From assembly GCF_011046245.1 (NCBI RefSeq), contig NZ_CP049241.1, positions 682,001 through 746,000 on the forward strand: 64,000 nt of DNA. Direction: 5' to 3'. The translations under genes and the position numbers were made by a program. The notes under the pieces are model-generated. The model did no database searches. It worked only from the letters and a program-made list of their open reading frames with translations, and was not told the DNA's origin. Every line of letters begins with the position of its first letter. The first letter of the stretch is position 1. This DNA is from Allorhizobium pseudoryzae (GTDB taxonomy: Bacteria; Pseudomonadota; Alphaproteobacteria; Rhizobiales; Rhizobiaceae). Of the stretch, positions 9,094 to 18,065 are shown in pieces.

Positions 9094-9759
9094 ATGTTGT
9101 CGCATGAGACGATCTGGAAAGCGATCGACACCCTTGCCGAACGTCACGAGTTGACGGCATCCGGTCTTGCGCGCAAGGCGGGGCTGGACCCGACCTCATT
9201 CAACAAATCGAAGCGGCTGGGGCCGGACGGACGGCTGCGCTGGCCCTCGACGGAATCGATCTCCAAGGTGCTGGATGCGACCGGGGCAACGGTCGAGCAG
9301 TTCCTCGGCTACCTGCCGAACATGCCGACGCAGACCAGCCTGCCGGAAGGGTCGTTTCCGCCGCAGGCCGGTTCCATTCCCCTCCTCGGCTTCGCCCAGG
9401 CAGGCGCCGGCGGCTTCTTCGACGATGGCGGCTTTCCCGCGGGCCAGGGCTGGGATGTGGTGGATTTCCCCGTGGCGGCGTCAAGGCGGCCGGGCGTCTA
9501 CGCGCTCGAGGTGCAGGGCGATTCCATGCTGCCGCTCTACCGGGATGGCGACCGGCTGATCGTGGAACCCGGCGCCCAGGTGCGCCGCGGCGACCGCATC
9601 GTCGTGAAGACGCGCGAAGGCGAGGTCATGGCCAAAGTGCTGATGCGCCAGAGTGCGCGCACCATCGAGCTGATGTCGCTGAACCCCGACCACCCGAACC
9701 GCACATTCGACATGGCGGAGATCGAGTGGATGGCGCGGATCATCTGGGCGAGCCAGTAA
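9094..9759 (+). CDS. Helix-turn-helix transcriptional regulator with S24 (LexA/CI-like) peptidase domain
   Basis: Protein of 221 residues. Residues 1-70 form an XRE-like DNA-binding region (LTASGLARKAGLDPTSFNKSKR). Residues about 85-215 form a peptidase S24 domain with the catalytic Ser in QGDSMLPLY and the Lys in EVMAKVL, the layout of CI/LexA repressors that cleave themselves. The start is the ATG at 9094, which begins the conserved N-terminus. No phage gene is near, and this is a widely conserved rhizobial chromosomal protein rather than clearly a prophage repressor. Whether it self-cleaves is unproven. Confidence 0.82.
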   Translation: MLSHETIWKAIDTLAERHELTASGLARKAGLDPTSFNKSKRLGPDGRLRWPSTESISKVLDATGATVEQFLGYLPNMPTQTSLPEGSFPPQAGSIPLLGFAQAGAGGFFDDGGFPAGQGWDVVDFPVAASRRPGVYALEVQGDSMLPLYRDGDRLIVEPGAQVRRGDRIVVKTREGEVMAKVLMRQSARTIELMSLNPDHPNRTFDMAEIEWMARIIWASQ

Positions 9760-9788
9760 CTGAAGGCGTTTGGCCCGGCGCGGCTTCG

Positions 9789-10640
9789 TCAGAAGAGGCC
9801 GTTCGGGAAATAGCGCAGGTACAGTTCCTGCAGCCGCCCTTCCTTCGCCAGTCTTGCCAGCGCATAATCGATCGCCGTCACCAGCTGCGGCACGTCCGGA
9901 CGGACCATCAGCGACAGGCCTTCGCCGAGGAAATGTTCGGAGACGTACGGGCCGTCAAACAGGCGGCAGCAGCCACCGGCGGCCGCGCTCGCCGTCCAGA
10001 AGGGCAGGCTCAGGCCATCGGAAAAGACGGCATCCACTTTCCCGTCCTTCAAGGCCGCCAGCATCTCGTCGCGCGACGGGAAGGTCGTCGGCTTCACGGC
10101 CGGGAAAAAGCTTTTCAGCATGGCCTCATGGGCTGTTCCGGCCACCACGCCGACGGGACGTCCGGCAAGCGCCACGGCAGCCTTGCCTTCAAGTTCGACG
10201 CTGTTTCGCTGCACAAACCAGGCCGGGATCATCATGTAGGGGCGCGAGAAGCCGAACTTTTCCCGCAGATCCGGCGTCACCGCGATGCCCGCCGCGGCTG
10301 CTTCCCCCTGCCCTTCGCTGAGCGCCGTCTGCAGGTCCGCAAACGGTGTCACCTGGATCTGGCATTTCGCCTCGATGGTAAGTTCGCTGCAGATTTCGCG
10401 GACGAGATCGATGTGAAAACCGGACAGCCGTCCCGTCTGGTCGACAAAGCTGAAGGGTGGAAAATCGACTGTTGTCAGCACACGAAACCGCGGCAGGCTG
10501 GTCAGATCCGGTTTTGCCAGGCGTTCGTTGGGATCGGAGACGAGCGGCATCTGGCGATCGGGCGTTTCGTCCGCAGCGGCGGGCAATCCGGCAATCAGGA
10601 CGAGTAAAAACAGAAGAGCCGCACGGAACCTGAAATACAT
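9789..10640 (-). CDS. Periplasmic solute-binding protein family 3 (amino-acid type)
   Basis: Protein of 283 residues with a signal peptide (LLFLLVLIAGLPAAADE) and an SBP_bac_3 fold: LTTVDFPPFSFVDQTGRLSGFHIDLVREI, then GEAAAAGIAVTPDLREKFGFSRPY and LAGRPVGVVAGTAHEA. Such proteins usually deliver amino acids to an ABC importer, but no permease or ATPase gene is adjacent, so it is an orphan binding protein that could also act as a sensor subunit. It is head-to-head with the glycosyltransferase gene, with only about 26 bases between the two annotated starts. Confidence 0.8.
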   Translation of the reverse strand: MYFRFRAALLFLLVLIAGLPAAADETPDRQMPLVSDPNERLAKPDLTSLPRFRVLTTVDFPPFSFVDQTGRLSGFHIDLVREICSELTIEAKCQIQVTPFADLQTALSEGQGEAAAAGIAVTPDLREKFGFSRPYMMIPAWFVQRNSVELEGKAAVALAGRPVGVVAGTAHEAMLKSFFPAVKPTTFPSRDEMLAALKDGKVDAVFSDGLSLPFWTASAAAGGCCRLFDGPYVSEHFLGEGLSLMVRPDVPQLVTAIDYALARLAKEGRLQELYLRYFPNGLF

Positions 10641-10666
10641 TCAATTTACCCGTTGTAAACCATTGC

Positions 10667-12691
10667 GTGCATCGCTACCATCGTGCACAGGGGACAGGGC
10701 TGGGGGCGGCCCGCCGGACATGGTGTACCAGCTTGACGGATGCAGGGGAATATCCGCCGGAACCGACAGCAACCAGTGAGACCGCGCACTGGAGCCATGT
10801 CAGCGCGCTGACAGGAAGGCAGACGGACGCTCATCGGCAGATCCAGCCGGACGAGCAGGGCGCCGTGGCGAGCGACGAGGAGGCGGCCCTGCTGGCGCTC
10901 GGTTTCTCAAAACCATTCGTCGCACAGATGAAGGACCGCAGCCTGCAACACGGGACGACGCTGGAACAGGAACTGCTCTATTCCGGCGTGGTCGATCACG
11001 ATGCCTATTATGGCGCGATTGCGCGCGCCTTCAGGCTGCCCTTCATCGGGAGCATAGACCCCTCCAGCGTTCAGGACATCCCGAACCTCGATACGCAGCT
11101 GATCACGCCGAAACAGGTGCGCATCAACCACCGCAACCGCGCACCGCAGGTGGCCATCGTTCCGGAGATCGCAAAACTCGCGGAATTTTCGGCCCTGCTG
11201 CTCAGGCTTCCGGAGCTTTCCCGCGGATTGGCAATCACCACACCGGGTGCGATCCGGGCTGCCGTATGGTCGGCCGGCTCGGCGCGACGGGTGCGGCAGA
11301 CGGTCAGCGATCTCTTCGACCGCGAGCCGAAATTCTCCGCGCGCATCGTCGCCACCGGACGCCAGGGCGTGCTGGCCGGCTGCCTTGTCACCGCCCTGGT
11401 GGCTGCCTGTCTCAGCGATCCCGGCCTGCTGCTGCCGCTCACCCATGGTCTCGTTTCGCTCGTCTACATGAGTGCGCTTGCGCTGAGGGGCTGGGCCACC
11501 TTCCATCAACGGCGGATCGGCAGCCTGCCGGAAGAACACCTGCAGGGGGCCCTGCCCGTCTACACCGTGATGGTGGCGCTCTACCGGGAAGCCGGGATGG
11601 TGGCGCAGCTGGTCGCCAATCTGGAGCGGCTGGAATGGCCGCGGGCGCGGCTCGACATCAAGCTGGTCTGCGAGGCCGACGATCGCGACACCGTGGAGGC
11701 GCTGAAGGCGCTCAGGCTTGCTTCCCATTTCGAGATCGTCGAGGTGCCGCCGTTCCATCCGCGCACCAAACCCAAGGCGCTCACCTATGCGCTGGCCGGT
11801 GCGCGCGGCGAGTTTCTGGCGGTCTATGACGCGGAAGACAGGCCGCATCCGCACCAGTTGCTGGAGGCCTGTGGCCGCTTCCAGGCCTGTGAGCCCGATG
11901 TGGCCTGCCTGCAGGCGCCGCTGATCATCGCCAATCTGTCCGATACGGCGCTGAGCGGGGTGTTTGCCATCGAATATGCCGCGCTGTTTCGCGGCCTTTT
12001 GCCGATGCTATCCCGTCACGCGATGCCGCTGCCGCTGGGCGGCACCTCCAATCACTTCCGCACCTCCATCCTGCGCGAGGTCGGCGGCTGGGACCCGTTC
12101 AACGTGACCGAGGATGCGGATCTCGGCCTTCGCCTCTACCGCCTCGGCTATCGCTCGCAGACTCTCCGCTGCCAGACGCTGGAGGATGCGCCGGTTTCGC
12201 TGGATGTTTGGACCGGTCAGCGGACACGCTGGTTCAAAGGCTGGCTGCAGACCTGGCTGGTGCTGACCCGCAACCCGGTTGACGCCGCACGCCAGATGGG
12301 ATCTCGCGGAACCTTGGCCTTTCATCTGCTGATCGGCGGCATGCTGGCGTCCGCCCTGCTGCATCCGCTGATCCTCGTCTTCATCGCCATCGGGATCGCG
12401 CGGCTGGCGAGCGAGCCGCTATCGGCGATGCCGACGCAAGTTCTGGCGCTGTTTGCGATCGACTGCCTGAACGTGATCGGCAGCTACATGATCTTTCTGA
12501 AGCTCGGCATGGGTTCGATGATCGGCCAGGAACGACGACGGATCGGCTGGCGCTGGGTTGCGGTGCCGATGTACTGGTTTATGAGTTCCTACGCCGCCTG
12601 GAAGGCCTTGAACGAACTGAGGACCAACCCGTTCTTCTGGAAAAAGACGCCGCATCAGGCAAGCAAGAGGCCGGATTCAGTCCGTGCATGA
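10667..12691 (+). CDS. Membrane glycosyltransferase family 2 with N-terminal GspE-N-like domain
   Basis: Protein of up to 674 residues. Residues about 70-200 resemble the N-terminal domain of type II secretion ATPases. Two membrane spans follow, then a processive GT2 domain: substrate Asp in CEADDRDT, DXD-like YDAEDRP, TEDADLGLR and the acceptor-side QRTRWFKGW (D, D, D, QxxRW layout of cellulose-synthase-like enzymes). The C-terminus has several membrane spans. It probably polymerises or transfers sugars across the inner membrane; the polymer is unknown. The start is uncertain: 10667 is the first ATG but no ribosome site is visible, and a later start up to about GTG 10865 is possible. Confidence 0.8.
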   Translation: MHRYHRAQGTGLGAARRTWCTSLTDAGEYPPEPTATSETAHWSHVSALTGRQTDAHRQIQPDEQGAVASDEEAALLALGFSKPFVAQMKDRSLQHGTTLEQELLYSGVVDHDAYYGAIARAFRLPFIGSIDPSSVQDIPNLDTQLITPKQVRINHRNRAPQVAIVPEIAKLAEFSALLLRLPELSRGLAITTPGAIRAAVWSAGSARRVRQTVSDLFDREPKFSARIVATGRQGVLAGCLVTALVAACLSDPGLLLPLTHGLVSLVYMSALALRGWATFHQRRIGSLPEEHLQGALPVYTVMVALYREAGMVAQLVANLERLEWPRARLDIKLVCEADDRDTVEALKALRLASHFEIVEVPPFHPRTKPKALTYALAGARGEFLAVYDAEDRPHPHQLLEACGRFQACEPDVACLQAPLIIANLSDTALSGVFAIEYAALFRGLLPMLSRHAMPLPLGGTSNHFRTSILREVGGWDPFNVTEDADLGLRLYRLGYRSQTLRCQTLEDAPVSLDVWTGQRTRWFKGWLQTWLVLTRNPVDAARQMGSRGTLAFHLLIGGMLASALLHPLILVFIAIGIARLASEPLSAMPTQVLALFAIDCLNVIGSYMIFLKLGMGSMIGQERRRIGWRWVAVPMYWFMSSYAAWKALNELRTNPFFWKKTPHQASKRPDSVRA

Positions 12692-12720
12692 AGCCGGAGG
12701 CAGGACGAACAGGGTAAAGC

Positions 12721-12794
12721 TGGAGCGGGTGAAGGGAATCGAACCCTCGTATTCAGCTTGGGAAGCTGCTGCTCTACCATTGAGCTACACCCGC
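12721..12794 (-). tRNA. tRNA-Gly(CCC)
   Basis: Complete cloverleaf on the minus strand: 7-bp acceptor GCGGGTG/CACCCGC, D arm GCTC/GAGC, anticodon loop TTCCCAA giving CCC, T arm GAGGG-TTCGATT-CCCTT, discriminator T and an encoded CCA. It reads GGG glycine codons. The outermost anticodon-stem pair (27-43) is G-A. Confidence 0.95.
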
Positions 12795-12856
12795 TTGTCC
12801 GACGCCAGACCTAGCATCAGGTCTCCCGGCCTTCAAGTCCCAGGAGCGGAAAGAGT

Positions 12857-13951
12857 TCAGGCGCGAAAGTGCTTGGACAGTTTTAGGCCCTGCGCCTGAT
12901 AGTTCGATCCGAGGCCCGAGCCGTAGAGCGACTGCGGCTTTTCCAGCATATGCTCGTAGACGAGGCGCCCGACGATCTGGCCGTGTTCCAGGATGAAGGG
13001 CACTTCGTGGCTGCGCACTTCCAGCACCGCACGGCTGCCGGAGCCGCCGACGGCGGCATGGCCGAAACCGGGATCGAAGAAGCCGGCATAATGCACGCGA
13101 AACTCGCCGACCAGCGGATCATAGGGCGTCATTTCGGCGGCATAGAGCGGCGGCACATGCACGGCTTCACGCGAGACGAGAATGTAGAACTCGTCCGGAT
13201 CGAGGATCAGTTCGTCGCGCCCGCGGCTAAAGAGCGGCTCCCAGAAATCGAGCACATCATGGGCGGCCTTGCGGTCGACATCGATGACGGAGGTGTGGTG
13301 CTTGCCGCGATAACCGATCAGGCCATCCGGGCCGGTGCCCTTCAGATCGATCGACAGGGCGATGCCGGCGCCTGAGACATTCGGCGTCTCGCTGGCGACC
13401 AGCGTTTCCGCCGCGTGCAAAGCCAGCACTTCGGCTTCGCTCAAGAGCGCCTGGCCGGTACGGAAGCGGATCTGCGACAGCCGCGAGCCGCGCCGGACGA
13501 TGACCGGGAAGGTGCGCGGCGAGATTTCGAGATAGAGCTGGCCCTTATAACCAGCGGGGATCTTGTCGAATTCCTGGGCGCGATCAACCATCACGCGGGT
13601 GAAGATATCGAGCCGTCCCGTCGAGCTTTTCGGATTGGTGGAGGCGGACAGCTCCGCCGGCAGGTCGAGGCTTTCCATCAGCGGCACGATGTAGACGCAG
13701 CCGGTTTCGAGCACCGCACCCTGTTCAAGATCGATCTCGTGCAGGGTCAGTCGCTCCAGCTTGTCGGCGACCGTGTGATTGGGGCCCGGCATGAAACTGG
13801 CGCGGACGCGAAGCGCCTTGGACCCCAGGCGCAGGTCGAGGCTCGCCGGCTGGATCTGATCGGCATCCAGCGCCGCCTCGCTTTTCAGCCGGCCTTCATG
13901 GAAAAGTTCGCCGATGGCCCGATCGGCCAGAATGCCCGCGTTGCGTTTCAT
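12857..13951 (-). CDS. dcd: 2'-deoxycytidine 5'-triphosphate deaminase, double-length alphaproteobacterial form
   Basis: Protein of 364 residues, about twice the usual 190-residue Dcd. The N-terminal half has the Dcd/dUTPase-fold motifs ADQIQPASLDLRLG and NPKSSTGRLDIFTRVM; the C-terminal half has a second related domain with AGFFDPGFGHAAVGG and LEVRSHEVPFILEHGQIVGRLVYEHM. Dcd deaminates dCTP to dUTP for dTTP synthesis. The length and two-domain form look like a fused pseudodimer known in alphaproteobacteria, rather than an error, since both halves are continuous in one frame. It is transcribed away from metZ. Confidence 0.85.
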   Translation of the reverse strand: MKRNAGILADRAIGELFHEGRLKSEAALDADQIQPASLDLRLGSKALRVRASFMPGPNHTVADKLERLTLHEIDLEQGAVLETGCVYIVPLMESLDLPAELSASTNPKSSTGRLDIFTRVMVDRAQEFDKIPAGYKGQLYLEISPRTFPVIVRRGSRLSQIRFRTGQALLSEAEVLALHAAETLVASETPNVSGAGIALSIDLKGTGPDGLIGYRGKHHTSVIDVDRKAAHDVLDFWEPLFSRGRDELILDPDEFYILVSREAVHVPPLYAAEMTPYDPLVGEFRVHYAGFFDPGFGHAAVGGSGSRAVLEVRSHEVPFILEHGQIVGRLVYEHMLEKPQSLYGSGLGSNYQAQGLKLSKHFRA

Positions 13952-13994
13952 GAACCCTATCCCTTAATCGCGCGACAAAAGCAAAAGCGAGGAA

Positions 13995-14023
13995 TTGACG
14001 CAAGCGCTGCTTGGGCGTATGGC
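13995..14023 (+). promoter_or_regulatory. Sigma-70-type promoter of the metZ transcript
   Basis: TTGACG (13995-14000) and TATGGC (14018-14023) are separated by 17 bases. The expected start of transcription is near 14030, a few bases before the first base of the SAM-II aptamer, which supports the assignment. Confidence 0.6.
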
Positions 14024-14033
14024 AGATTTATCC

Positions 14034-14091
14034 CGTGGTGATTTGGCCGGTCGGCTTGCAGCCACGTTAAACAAGTGGCTAAAAAGACCGG
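14034..14091 (+). promoter_or_regulatory. SAM-II riboswitch aptamer
   Basis: The sequence matches the alphaproteobacterial SAM-II (metA motif) consensus. P1 is CGTGG (14034-14038) with CCACG (14062-14066). The pseudoknot strands are CCGGTC (14047-14052) with GACCGG (14086-14091), and CTTG (14055-14058) with CAAG (14072-14075). The conserved ATTTGG and the GCTAAA stretch are present. It binds S-adenosylmethionine and represses the methionine gene immediately downstream. Confidence 0.93.
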
Positions 14092-14097
14092 GTGCGA

Positions 14098-14127
14098 AAC
14101 CGGTCTGCAGTTGCGACCGGTTTTTTT
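14098..14127 (+). terminator. Intrinsic terminator serving as SAM-II expression platform
   Basis: AACCGGTC (14098-14105) pairs with GACCGGTT (14115-14122), a 9-base loop lies between, and seven T follow. Its left arm CCGGTC can alternatively pair with GACCGG at 14086-14091 of the aptamer, so ligand binding should decide between terminator and antiterminator. It lies before the metZ ribosome site. Confidence 0.8.
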
Positions 14128-14147
14128 GTTACGAAGTGGTGACACGC

Positions 14148-15332
14148 ATGAGCAAGACCTGGCGCCCCGCAACCCAACTCGTCCACGGTGGCACGCTGCG
14201 CTCGCAGTATGGCGAGACCTCCGAGGCGATCTACCTGACGCAGGGGTTCGTTTACGAGAATTCCGCCGCTGCCGAAGCCCGTTTCAAGGGCGAGACGGAC
14301 GGCTTCATCTATGCCCGTTACGGCAGCCCGACCAACGACATGTTCGAAAAGCGGATGATCGCGCTGGAAGGCGCGGAAGACGCCCGCGCCACCGCGTCCG
14401 GCATGGCCGCCGTGTCGGCCGCCATCCTCTGCCAGGTCAAGGCCGGTGATCACATCGTCGCCGCCCGTGCGCTGTTCGGCTCCTGCCGCTATGTGGTGGA
14501 GACGCTGGCGCCGAAATATGGCGTCGAATGCACGCTGGTCGATGGCCGCGATCTCGCCAACTGGGAAGCCGCCATCCGCCCGAACACGAAGGTGTTCTTC
14601 CTGGAAAGCCCGACCAATCCGACGCTGGAAGTGGTGGACATTGCCGGCGTTGCCAAGCTTGCCAACCAGATCGGCGCAAAGGTGGTGGTGGACAACGTGT
14701 TTGCCACCCCGCTCTTCCAGAAGCCGCTGGAACTCGGTGCGCATGTGGTGGTCTACTCGGCCACCAAGCACATCGATGGCCAGGGCCGCTGCCTCGGCGG
14801 CGTGATCCTTTCCGACAAGGAATGGATCAACGAGAACCTGCACGACTATTTCCGCCACACCGGCCCGGCCATGTCGCCATTCAATGCCTGGACGCTGCTG
14901 AAGGGGATCGAGACGCTTCCGCTGCGCGTCAAGCAGCAGACGGAGAGTGCGGCCAAGATCGCCGATTTCCTTGCGGACCAGGGCAAGGTGGCGAAGGTGA
15001 TCTATCCCGGCCGCAAGGACCATCCGCAGGCCGACATCATCGCCAAGCAGATGACGGGCGGCTCCACGCTCGTCTGCTTCGAGTTGAAGGGCGGCAAGGA
15101 CGCGGCCTTTGCGCTGCAGGATGCGCTGGAGGTGATCAAGATCTCCAACAACCTTGGCGACGCCAAGAGCCTGATCACCCATCCGGCCACCACCACGCAC
15201 AAGAACCTGACGGACGAGGCACGGGCGGAACTCGGCATCTCCGCCGGCACCTTGCGCCTGTCCTGCGGCATCGAGGACGGCGAGGACCTCATCGAGGATC
15301 TGGCCGCAGCGCTTTCCAAGGTGTCTGCGTAA
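14148..15332 (+). CDS. metZ: O-succinylhomoserine sulfhydrylase
   Basis: PLP enzyme of 394 residues in the Cys/Met metabolism family; it makes homocysteine from O-succinyl- or O-acetylhomoserine and sulfide. It shows FIYARYGSPTNDMFEKRM, the PLP-contact region ATASGMAAVSAA, FLESPTNPTLEVVDI, the Asp of VVVDNVFATPLFQKP, and the Schiff-base Lys in YSATKHIDGQGRCLGG. The ATG at 14148 starts MSKTWRPATQLVHGG, typical of the family; an in-frame extension upstream overlaps the riboswitch and is rejected. Control by the SAM-II switch fits the methionine role. Distinguishing metZ from other sulfhydrylases rests on overall resemblance. Confidence 0.92.
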   Translation: MSKTWRPATQLVHGGTLRSQYGETSEAIYLTQGFVYENSAAAEARFKGETDGFIYARYGSPTNDMFEKRMIALEGAEDARATASGMAAVSAAILCQVKAGDHIVAARALFGSCRYVVETLAPKYGVECTLVDGRDLANWEAAIRPNTKVFFLESPTNPTLEVVDIAGVAKLANQIGAKVVVDNVFATPLFQKPLELGAHVVVYSATKHIDGQGRCLGGVILSDKEWINENLHDYFRHTGPAMSPFNAWTLLKGIETLPLRVKQQTESAAKIADFLADQGKVAKVIYPGRKDHPQADIIAKQMTGGSTLVCFELKGGKDAAFALQDALEVIKISNNLGDAKSLITHPATTTHKNLTDEARAELGISAGTLRLSCGIEDGEDLIEDLAAALSKVSA

Positions 15333-15409
15333 AGCGCTTCTTTACCATGGCGGTTAGCCTTGAGCCTGAAAATTCAGGGCTTCCGCATTCTTGAGCCCCG
15401 GCGCGATTC

Positions 15410-15438
15410 TTGACCTCGCGCCCGGACTGTACGATATG
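15410..15438 (+). promoter_or_regulatory. Candidate promoter of apaG
   Basis: TTGACC (15410-15415), 17-base spacer and GATATG (15433-15438) lie 27 bases before the apaG ATG. The -10 is only moderately like consensus. Confidence 0.4.
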
Positions 15439-15464
15439 CGTACACATGAGATGAAGGTGTCGAC

Positions 15465-15857
15465 ATGTATCGTGCACTCACCAAAGACATCGAAGTCGTC
15501 GTCGAGCCCTACTTCCTGCCGGAACAGTCGGATCCGGAGGAGAGTCGGTACGTATGGGGCTATCGGATCGTCATCTCCAACCATTCTCGTCTGACGGTGC
15601 GGCTGGTTCACCGCTACTGGAACATCACGGACCAGAATGGGCTGGTCGATGAGGTCGAAGGTCCCGGGGTGGTGGGAGAGCAGCCGCGCCTCAAACCCGG
15701 CGACACCTACGAATACTCCTCCGGCTGCCCGCTCGACACGCCCTCGGGGCTGATGTTCGGCCATTACCAGATGGAAACCGACGAAGGCGAAACCTTCATC
15801 GTCAACATTCCCGCCTTCTCGCTGGATTCGCCGGGCCTGATGCGCGTGCTCAACTGA
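15465..15857 (+). CDS. apaG: ApaG domain protein (Co2+/Mg2+ efflux-associated)
   Basis: Protein of 130 residues, a complete ApaG/DUF525 beta-sandwich: [61 protein letters not shown] and GLMFGHYQM. ApaG is linked to cobalt/magnesium tolerance and to diadenosine tetraphosphate metabolism through its E. coli operon with apaH, but its biochemical role is unsettled. Here it is alone after metZ; apaH is not in the window. Confidence 0.92.
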   Translation: MYRALTKDIEVVVEPYFLPEQSDPEESRYVWGYRIVISNHSRLTVRLVHRYWNITDQNGLVDEVEGPGVVGEQPRLKPGDTYEYSSGCPLDTPSGLMFGHYQMETDEGETFIVNIPAFSLDSPGLMRVLN

Positions 15858-15899
15858 GCCTGCGAGGCGCGAAACACGCCGCACCTCGCCTTCTTGACG

Positions 15900-16895
15900 T
15901 CACGCCGCTTCGAACTCGCTCGGATCGTAGCGGTAAGTGGTGGAGCAGAACTCGCAGGTGACCGAGATGGCGCCGTCTTCCTGGCTGGCCTCGATCTCCT
16001 CCGCCGTGAAGCCTTCGAGCACGCCCTTGATCTTCTCGCGCGAGCAGCTGCAACGGTCCGCGACTTCCTGCGGCTCGTAGATCCGCACACCGCGCTCATG
16101 GAAGAGGCGGAACAGCAGCCGCTCGATCGCCACCTGCGGATCCGTCAACTCGTCGGTATCCACGGTCTCGACCAGCATGCGGGCTTCCGACCAGGCATCG
16201 TCTTCCGTCAAGGCGAAATCGCCGTCCCGTTCATCGCCGTCGCCGCCATGCAGGTCCGGCTGGCGCATCCGCTCCGGTGCCTGGGGCAGGAACTGGGCGA
16301 GGACGCCGCCGGCCCGCCAGTTGTGACGCGGCTTTCCGTCCTCATCGCGGTCGAACAATTCGGCCACCCCAAGGCGCACCTTCGTCGGGATCTGTTCCGA
16401 CTGGCGGAAATAGACGCCGGCGATTTCTTCCAGAGACGATCCGTCAAGCGGCACGATGCCCTGATAGGGCTGCATGCCGTGACCCTGGTCGATGGTGAAG
16501 GCGAGCACGCCCTCGCCCAGAAGGTCCGGCGGCGATATCTTGCCGGCCTTGACGGATGCGGCCAGCGCATCCTCGTCAAACCGGGCATAAGCACGCATGC
16601 TTTCCGGGCTGGTGAAATCCGCGACCAGAAGATCGACCGGGCCATCGCCCTTGGTCTGAACCGTGAAACGCCCCTCGAACTTCAGCGAGGTGCCGATCAA
16701 TGCGGTTAGGACGACGGCTTCGGCGAGCAGCCGCGCGACCGGCGCCGGATAATCGTGGCGGCCGAGGATCGCGTTCAGCATGGGCCCGAGCTGCACCGCA
16801 CGGCCGCGCACGTCGAGCCCTTCCACCTGGAAGGGAACCACGCGGTCATCGCCCGCCAGTGTCAGATCACTGAATTCTACTGCGGCTTCTGCCAT
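15900..16895 (-). CDS. hslO: Redox-regulated chaperone Hsp33
   Basis: Protein of 331 residues. The C-terminus carries the zinc/redox switch cysteines as CSC (in DRCSCSREKIKG) and CEFC about 35 residues later, which form disulfides on oxidative stress and activate the holdase. The N-terminal HSP33 domain is recognisable (LNAILGRHDYPAPVARLLAEAVVL, FEGRFTVQTKGDGPV). The ATG at 16895 is preceded by AAGGAG. It is the last gene of argD-argF-hslO, an order common in alphaproteobacteria; a gap of about 200 bases separates it from argF. Confidence 0.93.
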   Translation of the reverse strand: MAEAAVEFSDLTLAGDDRVVPFQVEGLDVRGRAVQLGPMLNAILGRHDYPAPVARLLAEAVVLTALIGTSLKFEGRFTVQTKGDGPVDLLVADFTSPESMRAYARFDEDALAASVKAGKISPPDLLGEGVLAFTIDQGHGMQPYQGIVPLDGSSLEEIAGVYFRQSEQIPTKVRLGVAELFDRDEDGKPRHNWRAGGVLAQFLPQAPERMRQPDLHGGDGDERDGDFALTEDDAWSEARMLVETVDTDELTDPQVAIERLLFRLFHERGVRIYEPQEVADRCSCSREKIKGVLEGFTAEEIEASQEDGAISVTCEFCSTTYRYDPSEFEAA

Positions 16896-17094
16896 GACTT
16901 GCTCCTTCGCGCCGAAGCCACCCATTTCGCACAAATGTCGGCCAAGCGGAACCGCTCAACCGAAGGGAAAGGCCGACGCTGTCTTGTTGAGGCGCCCGGA
17001 CCATGGGTCGAGCGGACGCGACTGGGAAAGCCGTGAGATGGGGGTGGCGCCGCGACAAATCAAGACGCGGCCATTCCCCTCGACAAAGGGCGCC

Positions 17095-18012
17095 TCAGAC
17101 GGCGCCGAAGCACCAGGCGAGCACCGACTTCTGGGCGTGCAGACGGTTTTCCGCCTCGTCGAACACGACCGACTGCGGGCCGTCGATCACCGCGTCGGTG
17201 ACTTCCTCGCCGCGATGGGCCGGCAGGCAGTGCATGAAGAGGGCATCGGACTTAGCCTTCTGCATCAGGCGCTCGTTCACCTGGAACGGCTGGAAGATGT
17301 TGTGGCCGCGTGCCTTGTGTTCCTGGTTCATCGAGATCCAGGTGTCCGTCACCACCATATCGACGCCCTCGACCGCACGGTCGGCATCGTGGCACAGCAT
17401 GATCTCGCCGCCATTGTTGCGCGACCAGTTCAAATACTTGTCGAGCGGCTCGGAGCCGAGCGGAACCGCCATGTTCATGCGGTAACCGAAGCGCGCCGAG
17501 CCTTCGATGAAGGAATGCAGCACATTGTTGCCGTCGCCCGTCCAGGCAAACGTCTTGCCGGTCACCGGGCCGCGATGTTCTTCGAAGGTCAGGAGGTCGG
17601 CCATGATCTGGCAGGGATGGGTCTCATCCGTCAGGCCGTTGATGACCGGAACCGTCGCGTGTTCGGCCATTTCCAGAAGGCGGCGATGATCGGTGGTGCG
17701 GATCATGATCGCATCGACGTAACGCGACAGGACCTTGGCCGTATCGCCGATCGTCTCGGCGCGGCCAAGCTGCATTTCCGTGCCGGACAGGAACAGCGTT
17801 TCGCCGCCGAGCTGGCGCATGCCGACATCGAAGGAGACGCGGGTGCGGGTGGACGGCTTCTCGAAGATCATCGCCAGCACCTTGCCGGCGAGCGGCTTGT
17901 CGGCCGTGCCAGCTTTGGTCGCGCGTTTGCGCGTCAGCGCATCATCGAGAATGGTACGCAGATCCCCTGACGAAAGTGCCGAGAGGTCGAGAAAATGCTT
18001 GGGTGATGCCAT
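17095..18012 (-). CDS. argF: Ornithine carbamoyltransferase
   Basis: Enzyme of 305 residues joining ornithine and carbamoyl phosphate to citrulline in arginine synthesis. Carbamoyl-phosphate motif STRTRVSFD, the HPCQ motif in [11 protein letters not shown], ornithine-binding DTWISMNQE and the C-terminal [11 protein letters not shown] are all intact. The ATG at 18012 ([11 protein letters not shown]) is preferred to 18036. It follows argD by about 50 bases and is co-transcribed. Confidence 0.95.
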   Translation of the reverse strand: MASPKHFLDLSALSSGDLRTILDDALTRKRATKAGTADKPLAGKVLAMIFEKPSTRTRVSFDVGMRQLGGETLFLSGTEMQLGRAETIGDTAKVLSRYVDAIMIRTTDHRRLLEMAEHATVPVINGLTDETHPCQIMADLLTFEEHRGPVTGKTFAWTGDGNNVLHSFIEGSARFGYRMNMAVPLGSEPLDKYLNWSRNNGGEIMLCHDADRAVEGVDMVVTDTWISMNQEHKARGHNIFQPFQVNERLMQKAKSDALFMHCLPAHRGEEVTDAVIDGPQSVVFDEAENRLHAQKSVLAWCFGAV

Positions 18013-18065
18013 GATCCGTTCCATCCGGGGCGCCATCCGGCGGCCCGCTTTTTCCGAAAAGGCCG

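Noticed and set aside
9094..9759. Prophage repressor
   Set aside because: S24 repressor fold, but no phage gene near; a chromosomal regulator is more likely.
13995..14147. Longer metZ start reaching upstream
   Set aside because: The added codons would be the SAM-II aptamer and terminator.
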